In this document: positions 32,782 to 41,012 of the stretch, in pieces
How the letters are laid out: each line of letters begins with the position of its first letter
How positions within the stretch are numbered: position 1 is the first letter of the stretch
Assembly (NCBI GenBank): GCA_002472145.1
Contig: DKRJ01000010.1
Span: 18,576-82,575 of the forward strand
DNA length: 64,000 nt
Direction of reading: 5' to 3'
Source of the DNA: Clostridiales bacterium UBA7285
GTDB lineage: Bacteria > Bacillota > Clostridia > Peptostreptococcales > Anaerovoracaceae
Notes under the pieces: generated by a model
Told to the model about the DNA's origin: nothing
The model's database searches: none
The model's input: the letters and a program-made list of their open reading frames with translations, nothing else
Program-made: the position numbers and the translations under genes

Positions 32782-34572
32782 ATGGATAAAAAAAGAAAAT
32801 ACGTAAAGAACTTCTACACGGGCTACCCGCTCAGGAACCGGGCGCTTGCCCGTGAATTCCGCGAATTCACCGATCTGAGGGACCTGCTAAAAACTTCCTC
32901 GGAAAAATACGGCTACAGGGTGGCCTTCATCACTAAAACAAAGGACGAGAGCGGGGCTCCGCAGTATATCTACACGACGTATAAAAAACTTTTCTACGAG
33001 ATAAACTGCGTCGGCAGCGCTCTGTGCGACATCGGCCTCGCGGATGAGAAGATCGCGCTCATAGGCGACAACAGTTATAAATGGTGCCTGTCGTATTTTG
33101 CCGTCGGATGCGGCCTGGGAGTGATCGTTCCTCTCGACAGACTCATCCAGAAGGACGAACTGGAGAGCATGCTTCAGCGCAGCGGAGCAAAGGCGATCTT
33201 CTGCGATAAGAAGAGATACGGGATCGTCAAGGAAATTTTCGACGAGGGCAGAACCGACCTCGAATATGTGATAGGCCTCGATTTTGCTCCGGAAAACGGC
33301 CTGAGCATGGTCGACCTGATCATCCGCGGGGAGGAACTCTTCCTCGAGGGATACAAGGGATACACGGAAAGACCTATAGACCGCGAAGCGCTCGCGTGCT
33401 TGCTTTTCACTTCCGGAACGACGTCCAGATCCAAGGCCGTGATGCTCTCGCAGAAGAACATGATGTCCGTGAACTACGGGATGAACCTCGTCGAGGAGTT
33501 CACGCCTCAGGACGTTTCTCTCATGATCCTGCCGCTTCACCACTGCTACGGCATGGGCGGCGTTCTGACTTTTCTCTCGCAGGGCATGTCCATCGCGTTT
33601 ACGGACGGACTCAAACACATCACGGAAAACCTCCGCGAATATAAGGTCACCGTTCTGCTGACTGTCCCGCTCCTGGTGGAGACGATCTACAAGCGCATCA
33701 TGAAGACCGCCGAAAAGCAGGGCAAACTCATGCAGGTCCAGATCGCCCGCAAATTCTGCGACGCTTCTGACAAACTCGGCATCGGCACGAACGTGAGGCG
33801 CAGAGTCTTCAGCACCATCATCGACCAGCTTGGCGGCCATCTCAGATTTATCGTCAACGGCGCGGCTCCGATCAACCCGGAGGTCTCGCGCGGCTTCAAC
33901 GAGTTCGGGATCCTGACGGTTCAGGGCTACGGCCTCTCCGAGTGCGCTCCGACGGTCGCAAGCGAGTACGTCGGCCACGTCAAGCCGGGTTCGTGCGGTC
34001 TGGCGCTGCCGAATATCGAGACGCGCATCGACGATCCCGACGAAAACGGTATAGGCGAACTCTGCGTGCGCGGCGACAACGTGATGATGGGCTACAGCGG
34101 CGACGAAGAGGCTACGCGCGAGGTCATTTCCGAGGACGGGTGGTTCCACACGGGCGATCTCGGATATTTTGACAAGGACAACTATCTGTGGATAACCGGC
34201 CGCAAAAAGAACGTGATCGTTCTGAAGAGCGGCAAGAAAGTCTTCCCGGAGGAAATAGAGACGCTGATCAACTTCCTGCCGTATGTGGAGGAGAGCATGG
34301 TATTCTCGCGCATCTGGTGCGGCGACATCTCGCTCTGGGTCAAGGTCGTCTATTCGGATCAGTATCTGGCTCAGAACAAACTGACGCGCGAGGACCTCGA
34401 GAAAAAGTTCGCTCAGGATCTGGAGCGCATCAACGCGACGCTGCCGAGATACAAGGAGATCAGGCATTTCTTCCTGTCGAACCGGCCGACCGTAAAGACG
34501 ACGACCCAGAAGACAAAGCGCAATCCGGAGCGCGCTGAGATCGAAAAGGAACTCACGGAGCGCGGCCTGTAG
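32782..34572 (+). CDS. AMP-dependent acyl-CoA synthetase/ligase
   Basis: An ANL-superfamily adenylating enzyme, probably a long-chain fatty acid-CoA ligase acting at the membrane. In 596 residues the AMP-binding signature LLFTSGTTSRSKAVML (about 208-223) is present, followed by GYGLSECAPTVA (about 384), and the C-terminal hinge and lysine region GWFHTGDLGYFD ... GRKKNVIVLKSGKKVFPEEIE. The P-loop has SRSK where most have TGxPK, a small deviation. A ~45-residue N-terminal lead is charged. No signal peptide is visible. The ATG is 28 nt after the tRNA, so it may be cotranscribed with it. Substrate unassigned. Confidence 0.88.
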   Translation: MDKKRKYVKNFYTGYPLRNRALAREFREFTDLRDLLKTSSEKYGYRVAFITKTKDESGAPQYIYTTYKKLFYEINCVGSALCDIGLADEKIALIGDNSYKWCLSYFAVGCGLGVIVPLDRLIQKDELESMLQRSGAKAIFCDKKRYGIVKEIFDEGRTDLEYVIGLDFAPENGLSMVDLIIRGEELFLEGYKGYTERPIDREALACLLFTSGTTSRSKAVMLSQKNMMSVNYGMNLVEEFTPQDVSLMILPLHHCYGMGGVLTFLSQGMSIAFTDGLKHITENLREYKVTVLLTVPLLVETIYKRIMKTAEKQGKLMQVQIARKFCDASDKLGIGTNVRRRVFSTIIDQLGGHLRFIVNGAAPINPEVSRGFNEFGILTVQGYGLSECAPTVASEYVGHVKPGSCGLALPNIETRIDDPDENGIGELCVRGDNVMMGYSGDEEATREVISEDGWFHTGDLGYFDKDNYLWITGRKKNVIVLKSGKKVFPEEIETLINFLPYVEESMVFSRIWCGDISLWVKVVYSDQYLAQNKLTREDLEKKFAQDLERINATLPRYKEIRHFFLSNRPTVKTTTQKTKRNPERAEIEKELTERGL

Positions 34573-34582
34573 ACTGCGTACC

Positions 34583-34655
34583 GCTATTTGAATGCGATGC
34601 ATCCAAAGGGCCGCAATATAAATTTATTTAAGGATCTGCTATTTGAATGCGATGC
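34583..34655. repeat. 18-bp direct repeat at the MATE gene 3' end
   Basis: GCTATTTGAATGCGATGC occurs at 34583-34600 and again at 34638-34655. The second copy is the last codons and stop of the MATE gene (minus strand). The first lies outside any gene, 37 nt away, after the ligase stop. It looks like a small duplication of the MATE 3' end. Confidence 0.85.
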
Positions 34656-35976
34656 CTCCTCGCTCGGAGCGCTTCAGCAGGCCGAACGCGATGACGAGAA
34701 CTATCGCTTCGCAGATGCCGAACGTGTACCAGATCATTCCGGCTCCGAATATGCGGGGCAGTATCAGAATAACAAGAACACTCACAACGACGCTCCTGAG
34801 GAAATTCAGGAGCGTTGCGTATTCTGAGCGCTCCGTCGAATATAGATACGAGGATATCATGACGTTGAAGGCCATGAACACGAATCCCCAGCAGTATTTC
34901 GGCATTGCGGAAAGCGTGTAGGCGAGCGTCGATTCGTCTTCCCCGAACAGGCGGCAGATCTGCTCGTCAAAAAGCAGTATCAGACCGGTCACGAGGATGC
35001 TCCCGTAGAAGTTTATTTTTATTCCCCTGCGGAAAATGTATTTCAGATCCTTTTCGTTTTTCATCCCGTACATCTGCCCGAAGAGAGGCTGAAGCCCCTC
35101 GCTGGTGCCAAAGAATACCGCGACGGTAAATGACGCGACGTACGAGATTATCGAGAAAGTATTGACTCCTATATCGCCGATCATCGAGACGAGGACGCGG
35201 TTCATGCAGAGCGTCATGATCGGTGTCGCGAGCTGGCCGATCCCTTCGGGGAGGCCGTGCAGAGCGATGTCTTTGATCGTCTGAGCGTCGAGCCGGGTCC
35301 TGCCGAATCTGATGATCCCCTTTCTGCGGATGAAGTGGGTCAGCACGACAAGCAGGCCGGCGGTCTGGGAGATCCCCGTCGCGAGGGCGGCGCCTTTCGT
35401 TCCCATCCCGAGAGGGAAGACGAAGTACCAGTCGCCGAAAATGTTCAGCGCGGTGGATATCACGACAGAGGCTCCGCCGAGCGCCGGATCGTCGTCATTG
35501 CGGCAGAACGCCTGAAGGCACATGGAGAGCCCCGACGGTACGATGAACGCCGCGTACCAGAAAAGATAGTCGGACGACATGTCGATATACGTATCGCTGG
35601 CGCCGAACGCGCGGCAGATCGGTCTGGTGAAAGCGACTCCGGCAAAACACAGAACTGCGGCCGCGATCAAAAGAAAGATCATGCTCACGCGGAATACGTG
35701 ATGCGCCTTCTCCTTTTCTCCTTTGCCGACGCATACCGCAAAAATCGCCGCTCCGCCGATGTTTACGATCTGGAATACGGCAGCCGTCAGCATCACGTAA
35801 GGCATGACGAGATTTACCGCCCCCAGGCTGTCGATCCCGACGCCTCTTCCTATGAAGATCCCGTCTATCACGGTAAACAAAAAGAAGCATACGTTGCTAA
35901 GCATGCTCGGTATCACGTATCTGGCGATTTGTTTGTTCAGCCCTTTCGAGGCCTTATCATTTTTAAACACTTTCAT
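34639..35976 (-). CDS. MATE-family multidrug/cation efflux transporter
   Basis: A 445-residue integral membrane antiporter of the MATE family (12 hydrophobic helices as two bundles), expected to export cationic drugs or metabolites using a Na+ or H+ gradient. The N-terminal IPSMLSNVCFFLFTVIDGIFIGRGVG and the central ALATGISQTAGLLVV segments are typical of the MepA-like branch. It lies beside a MarR regulator on the same strand, the usual local repressor arrangement. The start codon is duplicated: a 14-bp tandem repeat creates an upstream ATG that reads five codons and stops in an ATGA overlap with the real start. No good Shine-Dalgarno is seen. Substrate unknown. Confidence 0.92.
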   Translation of the reverse strand: MKVFKNDKASKGLNKQIARYVIPSMLSNVCFFLFTVIDGIFIGRGVGIDSLGAVNLVMPYVMLTAAVFQIVNIGGAAIFAVCVGKGEKEKAHHVFRVSMIFLLIAAAVLCFAGVAFTRPICRAFGASDTYIDMSSDYLFWYAAFIVPSGLSMCLQAFCRNDDDPALGGASVVISTALNIFGDWYFVFPLGMGTKGAALATGISQTAGLLVVLTHFIRRKGIIRFGRTRLDAQTIKDIALHGLPEGIGQLATPIMTLCMNRVLVSMIGDIGVNTFSIISYVASFTVAVFFGTSEGLQPLFGQMYGMKNEKDLKYIFRRGIKINFYGSILVTGLILLFDEQICRLFGEDESTLAYTLSAMPKYCWGFVFMAFNVMISSYLYSTERSEYATLLNFLRSVVVSVLVILILPRIFGAGMIWYTFGICEAIVLVIAFGLLKRSERGGIAFK

Positions 35977-35990
35977 CTAAACACTTTCAT
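35963..35990 (-). repeat. 14-bp tandem duplication at the MATE start codon
   Basis: On the minus strand ATGAAAGTGTTTAG (35990-35977) is followed directly by ATGAAAGTGTTTAA (35976-35963), 13 of 14 identical. The first copy makes a five-codon ORF whose TGA overlaps the MATE ATG. Confidence 0.9.
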
Positions 35991-36027
35991 CGGTCTCGCC
36001 GTATTTTTTCACAGATCTCACCGAATT

Positions 36028-36609
36028 CTACTTTTTATCGGTCTCACGTATTCGTTTTCGCATCTCGTCCAGAAAGTTCCCGACAAAGCATTCGTAGGAG
36101 GCCATCAACTCACTGCGGCTTTCGGGATCTATCTTCGAGAAGGAATCGACCTCCGCGTTGATTATCACGCTCACGATGTCATCCGTGAGCGCCTGTCCCT
36201 TTTCGGTCAGCAGGATCACCTTGCTCTTGCGGTTTCCCGGAAGGAAATCAAGCCTGACGATGCCCTGTTTCTCAAGGCTCTTCAGGGATGAGTTGACTGT
36301 CTGCGCCGGGATCGACCATTCCTCGCACATCTCGCGCTGCGACCACGGAGCGCCGTGCCTGGCTAGCGCGTAGAGGATGAACAGGGACGTGTCGGAGATA
36401 TCGTTCGCCTTCGCGTAGTCGTGGAATATATGATCGATCTCCTTGCTCAGCTGGAGGAAACGCTCGAGCTGCTCATTTGCGAGCAGATACTCGGGGGAAC
36501 GCTGATCAAGCGGTTCCTTCCGAGGCGGCTGCTCTGACGGATGTCCCGGTTTTTCCGGGGTCTTTTTCGTGCTGGTGCTGCGCGTTTTTTTGTTTACGGT
36601 TTTGTTCAC
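36028..36609 (-). CDS. MarR-family transcriptional regulator
   Basis: A 193-residue winged-helix regulator, presumably repressing itself and the MATE exporter downstream on the same strand. The DNA-binding region is at about 85-145: WSQREMCEEWSIPAQTVNSSLKSLEKQGIVRLDFLPGNRKSKVILLTEKG-type helices and wing. It has a ~45-residue Lys/Pro-rich N-terminal extension before the dimerisation helix. GTG start at 36609 with AAAGGA upstream. A perfect palindrome sits in its presumed promoter. 51 nt separate it from MATE with no terminator, so one transcript is likely. Confidence 0.88.
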   Translation of the reverse strand: MNKTVNKKTRSTSTKKTPEKPGHPSEQPPRKEPLDQRSPEYLLANEQLERFLQLSKEIDHIFHDYAKANDISDTSLFILYALARHGAPWSQREMCEEWSIPAQTVNSSLKSLEKQGIVRLDFLPGNRKSKVILLTEKGQALTDDIVSVIINAEVDSFSKIDPESRSELMASYECFVGNFLDEMRKRIRETDKK

Positions 36610-36930
36610 TGGTGATTTTCCTTTCCATTTTCAATGGATATATGGAGTCGGCCGGACGATAGCAGTCGGCCTGCCGTCGGACGACGGCGGTGTGGTTTTA
36701 GCATGGCTGTCGGCCGTCTGCCGTACGACCGAAGCGTATTATAATCCGAAATCGGATAAAAGCAAACGCCAAAATCGAAAAAGTCTGATCGCCTGAAAGG
36801 GGAGCGCGGAATGGGGTAATATTCATTTCGGCCGAAAGCCTGATGAACACGAAATGGGAATTTTTTACTGGAAAATACTGGTTGACGGTTTATGGGGAAG
36901 CAGGTATCCTTTGGACACAGGGAGGCGAAC
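36610..36930. promoter_or_regulatory. Intergenic region with marR and tad promoters
   Basis: About 320 nt without a gene. Minus strand: TATAAT at 36743-36738 with a weak TTTGCT -35 at 36766-36761. The spacer holds the palindrome ATCCGA-AA-TCGGAT (36744-36757), a likely MarR operator. Three GTCGGCC-containing copies lie in the marR leader (36652-36728). Plus strand: TTGACG (36882-36887), 17-bp spacer, TATCCT (36905-36910), then AGGGAGG before the tad ATG. Confidence 0.65.
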
Positions 36931-37881
36931 ATGGGAAACATCAGGATGTCCATCGACCTTGACGACAGGGAGTTCTCTGAAGCTCTCGCAAAGGCAGTAA
37001 TGCTCTGCGGCGGTTTCGACGTGAATGTCGGACGCGTCCGGGATACGGATCACGTGCTTCTAAGCCGTGCCGGTTCGATTGCACCCTCCGGTACTCTGGC
37101 GGTCGAAGCAGGGGAGTTCTGCGAGGACAGTCTGGCGGAGGAACCTTACAGGGTAGATATTTTTGCCGGTGCCGACAGGGTAGTGTCGCGTATCAAGTTC
37201 ATACTCGGGGCGGATCAGAAGGCGAGCGTTTCTTCGCGAGTGCGCACGATCATGTTTTGTTCTGACAGAGGAGGAAGCGGATGTACTGCACTCGCCTGCG
37301 GATGCGGAATAATGCTTCACAGGTTTGAGGGACGGAGGACAGCGTTCCTGAGTTTGGCGCCGAGGAACGGCGAAGCGAGGGATTTCCTGAGATGCGGGGA
37401 AGGAGAAGAGAAGAACTGGTCCAGGATGGTGTACTGCATGGACGCGGGCAGGATGCCCGAGGCGGAGCTGCTGATGACGTGTGACGAGGATATGTCATAC
37501 TTCGGTCTGCCGCCGCTGAATGTCAACGCGCACTATTTCACTTCGGATCATCTTAAGTCCTTATGCTCGTGGCTTGCGTGCTTCGGATACGATGACCTGA
37601 TAATCGACCAGGGAGCCGCTTTTTCTCCGAATACGGCTGATGTGCGGAAAACTTGCGATGTAATTGTTTCGGTAAATTCCGCTGACAGCGGTGATCTTGA
37701 TTCGCGCACCGTCTTCGTGCATAACCGTGTTCCGGAAGGGGAAGGCAATCTCCTTCCGCCTCCCGAAGATACTGTCGTCATTCCCGTCGTCGCCGATGCT
37801 GGCAGGACGGGGCTTGACGGCGAGTTCGGGACTGAACTGCTGAAGATAACGGAAGCGTTAAGGTATCACGATGTCAGATAA
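36931..37881 (+). CDS. TadZ/CpaE-like pilus assembly ATPase
   Basis: First gene of the Tad locus. The 316-residue protein resembles CpaE/TadZ, the MinD/ParA-like protein that localises the Tad machine at a pole or patch. An N-terminal receiver-like part (about 1-100) precedes the nucleotide-binding part. The P-loop reads CSDRGGSGCTALA (about 109-121), lacking the signature Lys pair of MinD (expected GKGGxGKT), so ATP hydrolysis is doubtful; degenerate P-loops are common in TadZ proteins. A later YDDLIIDQGAAF is the Walker B equivalent. Start by GGGAGG 6 nt upstream. Its end overlaps the next gene by 11 nt. Confidence 0.78.
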   Translation: MGNIRMSIDLDDREFSEALAKAVMLCGGFDVNVGRVRDTDHVLLSRAGSIAPSGTLAVEAGEFCEDSLAEEPYRVDIFAGADRVVSRIKFILGADQKASVSSRVRTIMFCSDRGGSGCTALACGCGIMLHRFEGRRTAFLSLAPRNGEARDFLRCGEGEEKNWSRMVYCMDAGRMPEAELLMTCDEDMSYFGLPPLNVNAHYFTSDHLKSLCSWLACFGYDDLIIDQGAAFSPNTADVRKTCDVIVSVNSADSGDLDSRTVFVHNRVPEGEGNLLPPPEDTVVIPVVADAGRTGLDGEFGTELLKITEALRYHDVR

Positions 37882-39082
37882 GGATCTGTTCAGGACGGCC
37901 GCGCTCAGGGCGCTCGACAGCGGGGACCTGAGCGCGGAGGAGACTCTGAGGCTTGTCGAGGACGTCGTATTCGAGGATTCTGCGGCGCGAGACGCGGAGG
38001 ATCTTGCCGGTACGGAGGCTCTCGTGCGTCGCGTGTACGGAAGGATGAAGGGCGTTCTGGGTGAACTCTCGTATATCCTCGAGGAGCGCGGCGTCAACGA
38101 GATAATGGTGAACGGTCCCGACAAGGTATTCGTCGAGAGATTCGGGAAGATCGAGCGTGTGAACGATTCGTTCGCCGACGCTCAGGAGCTCGAGAACGTT
38201 ATACGGAGGATCGCTGCTTCCGTGCATCGCGAGATAAATGAGTTGAACCCCGTTCTCGACGCGAGGCTCCCGGACGGGTCGCGCGTGAACGCGGTGATGA
38301 AAAATGTGGCTATAGGCGGACCGTCGCTTACTATACGTAAATTCGGTGACGACAGGATCCTGCTCGATGACATGATCTCGACGGGGAGCATCACGGAAGA
38401 ATGCGCCGGGGACCTTAGGGACCTCGTCGCGGCGGGATACAACATTTTTATAAGCGGGGGCACATCATCCGGGAAGACGACTTTCCTGAACGCGCTCAGC
38501 GAGTTTATCCCGAAGGGCGAGAGGGTCGTCGTGATCGAGGATTCCCTGGAACTGAAACTGGACGATATCGAGAACATAGTCAGGCTGGAATGCCGGACCG
38601 CGAACTCCGCCGGGCGTGGATCGGTGAATATGAACGATCTGATACGCGCCAGCCTCAGGATGAGGCCGGACCGGCTCATTGTCGGGGAGGTCCGCGGCGG
38701 AGAGGTATCGTCGATGCTGCAGGCTTTGAATACCGGGCACAGCGGGATGTCTACAGGCCACGGGAATTCCGTGAAGGGGATGCTCAGGAGGCTCGAGGCG
38801 ATGTATCTTTCCGGGGCCGACATACCGATCGACGCGATCAGGATGCAGATAGTTGAGGCTATCGACGTCATGGTGCATATGGAGCGGCTGAAAGACGGCT
38901 CGCGGCGGGTCGTGGAGGTCCAGGAGATCACCGGATACAAGGACGGGTCGTATGAGCTCAATCCTCTGTATGAACTGTCGCCTGACATGAAACTCACATT
39001 TACAGGGAACAGGATGAAAGATGAAATCAAACTCAGGCTTCGCGGCGTTGAAAATGAAAGGCTGCGCGGCGGCAGGCAGTAA
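37871..39082 (+). CDS. TadA/CpaF secretion ATPase
   Basis: The hexameric ATPase that drives Tad (type IVc) pilus assembly at the inner membrane face. In 403 residues it has the N-terminal domain with NEIMVNGPDKVFVERFGKIE, the Walker A GGTSSGKTTF (about residue 200), the Asp box EDSLELKLDD, the Walker B region RPDRLIVGEVRGGE and the His box NTGHSGMSTGHGNS. All of these are intact. Length is within the CpaF norm. It overlaps tadZ (11 nt) and tadB (62 nt), so the operon is translationally coupled. It is the best-supported member of the locus. Confidence 0.95.
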   Translation: MSDKDLFRTAALRALDSGDLSAEETLRLVEDVVFEDSAARDAEDLAGTEALVRRVYGRMKGVLGELSYILEERGVNEIMVNGPDKVFVERFGKIERVNDSFADAQELENVIRRIAASVHREINELNPVLDARLPDGSRVNAVMKNVAIGGPSLTIRKFGDDRILLDDMISTGSITEECAGDLRDLVAAGYNIFISGGTSSGKTTFLNALSEFIPKGERVVVIEDSLELKLDDIENIVRLECRTANSAGRGSVNMNDLIRASLRMRPDRLIVGEVRGGEVSSMLQALNTGHSGMSTGHGNSVKGMLRRLEAMYLSGADIPIDAIRMQIVEAIDVMVHMERLKDGSRRVVEVQEITGYKDGSYELNPLYELSPDMKLTFTGNRMKDEIKLRLRGVENERLRGGRQ

Positions 39083-39821
39083 AGCGGGCATCTACGTACG
39101 CCCGGGTATCAGGGTCAAGGCAGCGCTTGCTGTTTTGTCGGCTGCGGCGTCAGTTCTCGCGGGATATCTTTTCTTTGATTTCCCATACACGGTCGCGGCA
39201 TCTCCCGCAGTATATCTGGCGGCGCTGCACATATACGGTTCTTATGCGGCTGAGAAGAGGCGCAGAACGATACTCCTGCAGTTCAAGGACGCGCTGTACA
39301 GTTTTTCGTCGTCCCTGTCGGGAGGCAGGCACATCTCGGAAGCTGTGCGCGATGCAATACCGTATCTTTCGGGGATATATGGCCCTGACGCATACCTCGT
39401 CGGCGAACTGAAGAATATGTCGGCGGATATGACCGCGGCCGGAGCGACGGAGATAGAGGCGTTCGCGGGGCTTGCAGAGAGGACGGGGATAGAGGACATA
39501 TACGATTTTGTCTCGGTCCTCGACGGGTGCAGGGTAAGCGGCGGCAACGCAATAGAGGCTGTCGACAGGGCGGCGTCGCTTATAACCGAGAAGATAGATA
39601 CGGAAAACGACATCAGGCTCATGTCGGCGCAGCGGAAATTCGAAGGCCGGATGATAGCATTCATGCCGCTGCTGGTGATCCTGATGCTGAGAATGATCTC
39701 TCCGGGCTATCTTGATCCGCTGTATGACACGGCGGAAGGCAGAGTGATAATGATGATTTCGCTGGCAGGCATTGCTGCCGCGGAGGTAGCAAGTGAAAAG
39801 ATCACTGATATCAGGGTTTGA
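39021..39821 (+). CDS. TadB-like pilus assembly membrane protein
   Basis: A type II secretion F-domain protein forming the inner-membrane platform of the Tad pilus with TadC. The 266 residues have two N-terminal hydrophobic helices (about 32-66), the cytoplasmic F-domain with LLQFKDALYSFSSSLSGGRHISEAV (about 86-110), ending with MPLLVILMLRMISPGYL and a last helix. The first ATG lies 62 nt inside tadA; a second in-frame ATG 33 nt later would also fit. The reading frame of the overlap is clearly distinct from tadA. Partner: the tadC-like gene next in the operon. Confidence 0.85.
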   Translation: MKSNSGFAALKMKGCAAAGSKAGIYVRPGIRVKAALAVLSAAASVLAGYLFFDFPYTVAASPAVYLAALHIYGSYAAEKRRRTILLQFKDALYSFSSSLSGGRHISEAVRDAIPYLSGIYGPDAYLVGELKNMSADMTAAGATEIEAFAGLAERTGIEDIYDFVSVLDGCRVSGGNAIEAVDRAASLITEKIDTENDIRLMSAQRKFEGRMIAFMPLLVILMLRMISPGYLDPLYDTAEGRVIMMISLAGIAAAEVASEKITDIRV

Positions 39822-40806
39822 GAAACTGAAAGAGAAGGTTCACGCGATCCGCGGTTCCGTATTCGCCGGATTCTGCGCGAGGAACAAAACAGCGGCCATA
39901 GCGCTTGCGGTCGCGGCAGTGTTTCTGACTGCCGCCGCGTACCGTTCGTCGCTTGCTCCGGGAGACGCTTATATCTTAAGCGACGGCAGGCTTTCGGCAG
40001 TAGATCTCAGCAGCGGGGAAGCGGTGCAGGTAACAGTACGCGGAACGAAGGACGGAACGGTCAGGACGAAAGAGGTCATCCTCAGGCACAAGGATGGGGA
40101 TGAGAAGGCCGTCGAGGACGTCGTAAGCGATGACGAAGAGATCGACTTCGAAATCTCAAGAGTCGTGAGGTCAATAAACAACTCAGGCGCGAGGATCGCG
40201 TATCTTCCGGAAACAGCGGAGGACGGGACTGCGCTCGACTGGTCGGCAAAGAAATCAAGTCCCAAATATCTCTTCCCTATACCGGCCGCCGCCGCTGCCC
40301 TGTATTACATGTACAGGGGCGAAGCGTCAAAGGAGAAAGAGCGCGAAAAGAAAAACGCCGAGGCGATAGTAAGGGAACTTCCCTCATTTGCCAGCAAACT
40401 CGTCATGTTCCTGTCAAGCGGACTGATATACGAGGACGCAATGGACAGGATAATAGACGGATTCGAAGCGAGCGGAAGAAAGGACTGTTTTGCGGCCCTG
40501 CTCAGCGAATTCAGAACAGAGAGCGCTCTGACGGGGGAAAGTCAGGCAGAAATAATGCTCAGATACTCGAGGCGGCATAAGATAAGGGAACTATCCAGGA
40601 TCAGCGCGCTCATCGCGGAGAACAGGGACATGGGGGCGGATCTGCGCGTGAAACTGAGGGCGGAAGGCTCGATGCTCTGGTCGGAGAGGCGGAAGATTGC
40701 CGAGGAGCGGGGCAAAACCGCGGAAGTCAAACTTGCGATACCGATGTCGATGCTTCTCATCGTCCTTATTTTGATCACCGCCGCACCTGCGCTCATGCAG
40801 GTGTGA
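39793..40806 (+). CDS. TadC-like membrane protein with an extra external domain
   Basis: The C-terminal ~160 residues are a second T2SS F-domain typical of TadC (VRELPSFASKLVMFLSSGLIYEDAMDRI; ending in a strongly hydrophobic helix). The N-terminal half is odd: a first helix at about 32-50, then ~105 mostly polar, beta-prone residues (51-155; GDAYILSDGRLSAVDLSSGEAVQV), then another helix (156-172). By topology this insert should face the outside. I do not know this insert in classical TadC. GTG start at 39793 with GGAGGT 5 nt upstream, overlapping tadB by 29 nt. The role of the insert, perhaps contact with the pilus or wall, is inference. Confidence 0.8.
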   Translation: MKRSLISGFEKLKEKVHAIRGSVFAGFCARNKTAAIALAVAAVFLTAAAYRSSLAPGDAYILSDGRLSAVDLSSGEAVQVTVRGTKDGTVRTKEVILRHKDGDEKAVEDVVSDDEEIDFEISRVVRSINNSGARIAYLPETAEDGTALDWSAKKSSPKYLFPIPAAAAALYYMYRGEASKEKEREKKNAEAIVRELPSFASKLVMFLSSGLIYEDAMDRIIDGFEASGRKDCFAALLSEFRTESALTGESQAEIMLRYSRRHKIRELSRISALIAENRDMGADLRVKLRAEGSMLWSERRKIAEERGKTAEVKLAIPMSMLLIVLILITAAPALMQV

Positions 40807-40861
40807 AAGCGTCAGCGTACAGAAAAATCGTTTCAGATCGATACGTCGGAAAGGAGAAAAA

Positions 40862-40996
40862 ATGCTTAGAAACAAACGCGGAATGGAAATGGTCCAGGCG
40901 GCGATCCTCATCGCCCTGGCGATCGCGGTCGGAGTCATCTTCCGATCGGAGATCATGGAATTCGTCAGGAACACTTTCGCAGACCTGAACGGCTGA
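40862..40996 (+). CDS. Flp-like pilin, 44 residues
   Basis: A very short gene with AAAGGAG just upstream of its ATG. The peptide begins with a basic leader ending in RG, then MEMVQAAILIALAIAVGVIF, a hydrophobic helix, and a short polar tail. This is the layout of Flp/Fap pilins, where the prepilin peptidase cuts after the Gly. The residue at +5 after the cut is Gln rather than the usual Glu, while Glu occurs at +2. Placed between TadC and TadE-like genes, it is the obvious candidate for the major pilin. No prepilin peptidase (TadV) is encoded in the window. Confidence 0.8.
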   Translation: MLRNKRGMEMVQAAILIALAIAVGVIFRSEIMEFVRNTFADLNG

Positions 40997-41012
40997 ATTT
41001 AAGACTTTGAGC

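Noticed and set aside
32887..34602. A 571-codon minus-strand frame opposite the acyl-CoA synthetase
   Set aside because: Antisense shadow of a clear ANL enzyme gene with no recognisable domain.
36652..36728. Mobile element ends in the GTCGGCC-rich stretch before marR
   Set aside because: The short copies are imperfect, with no transposase, no target duplication and no longer inverted repeat.
36859..36877. Possible CodY box upstream of the tad promoter (TTTTACTGGAAAATA)
   Set aside because: Only about 8 of 15 positions match the AATTTTCWGAAAATT consensus, too weak to report as a site.
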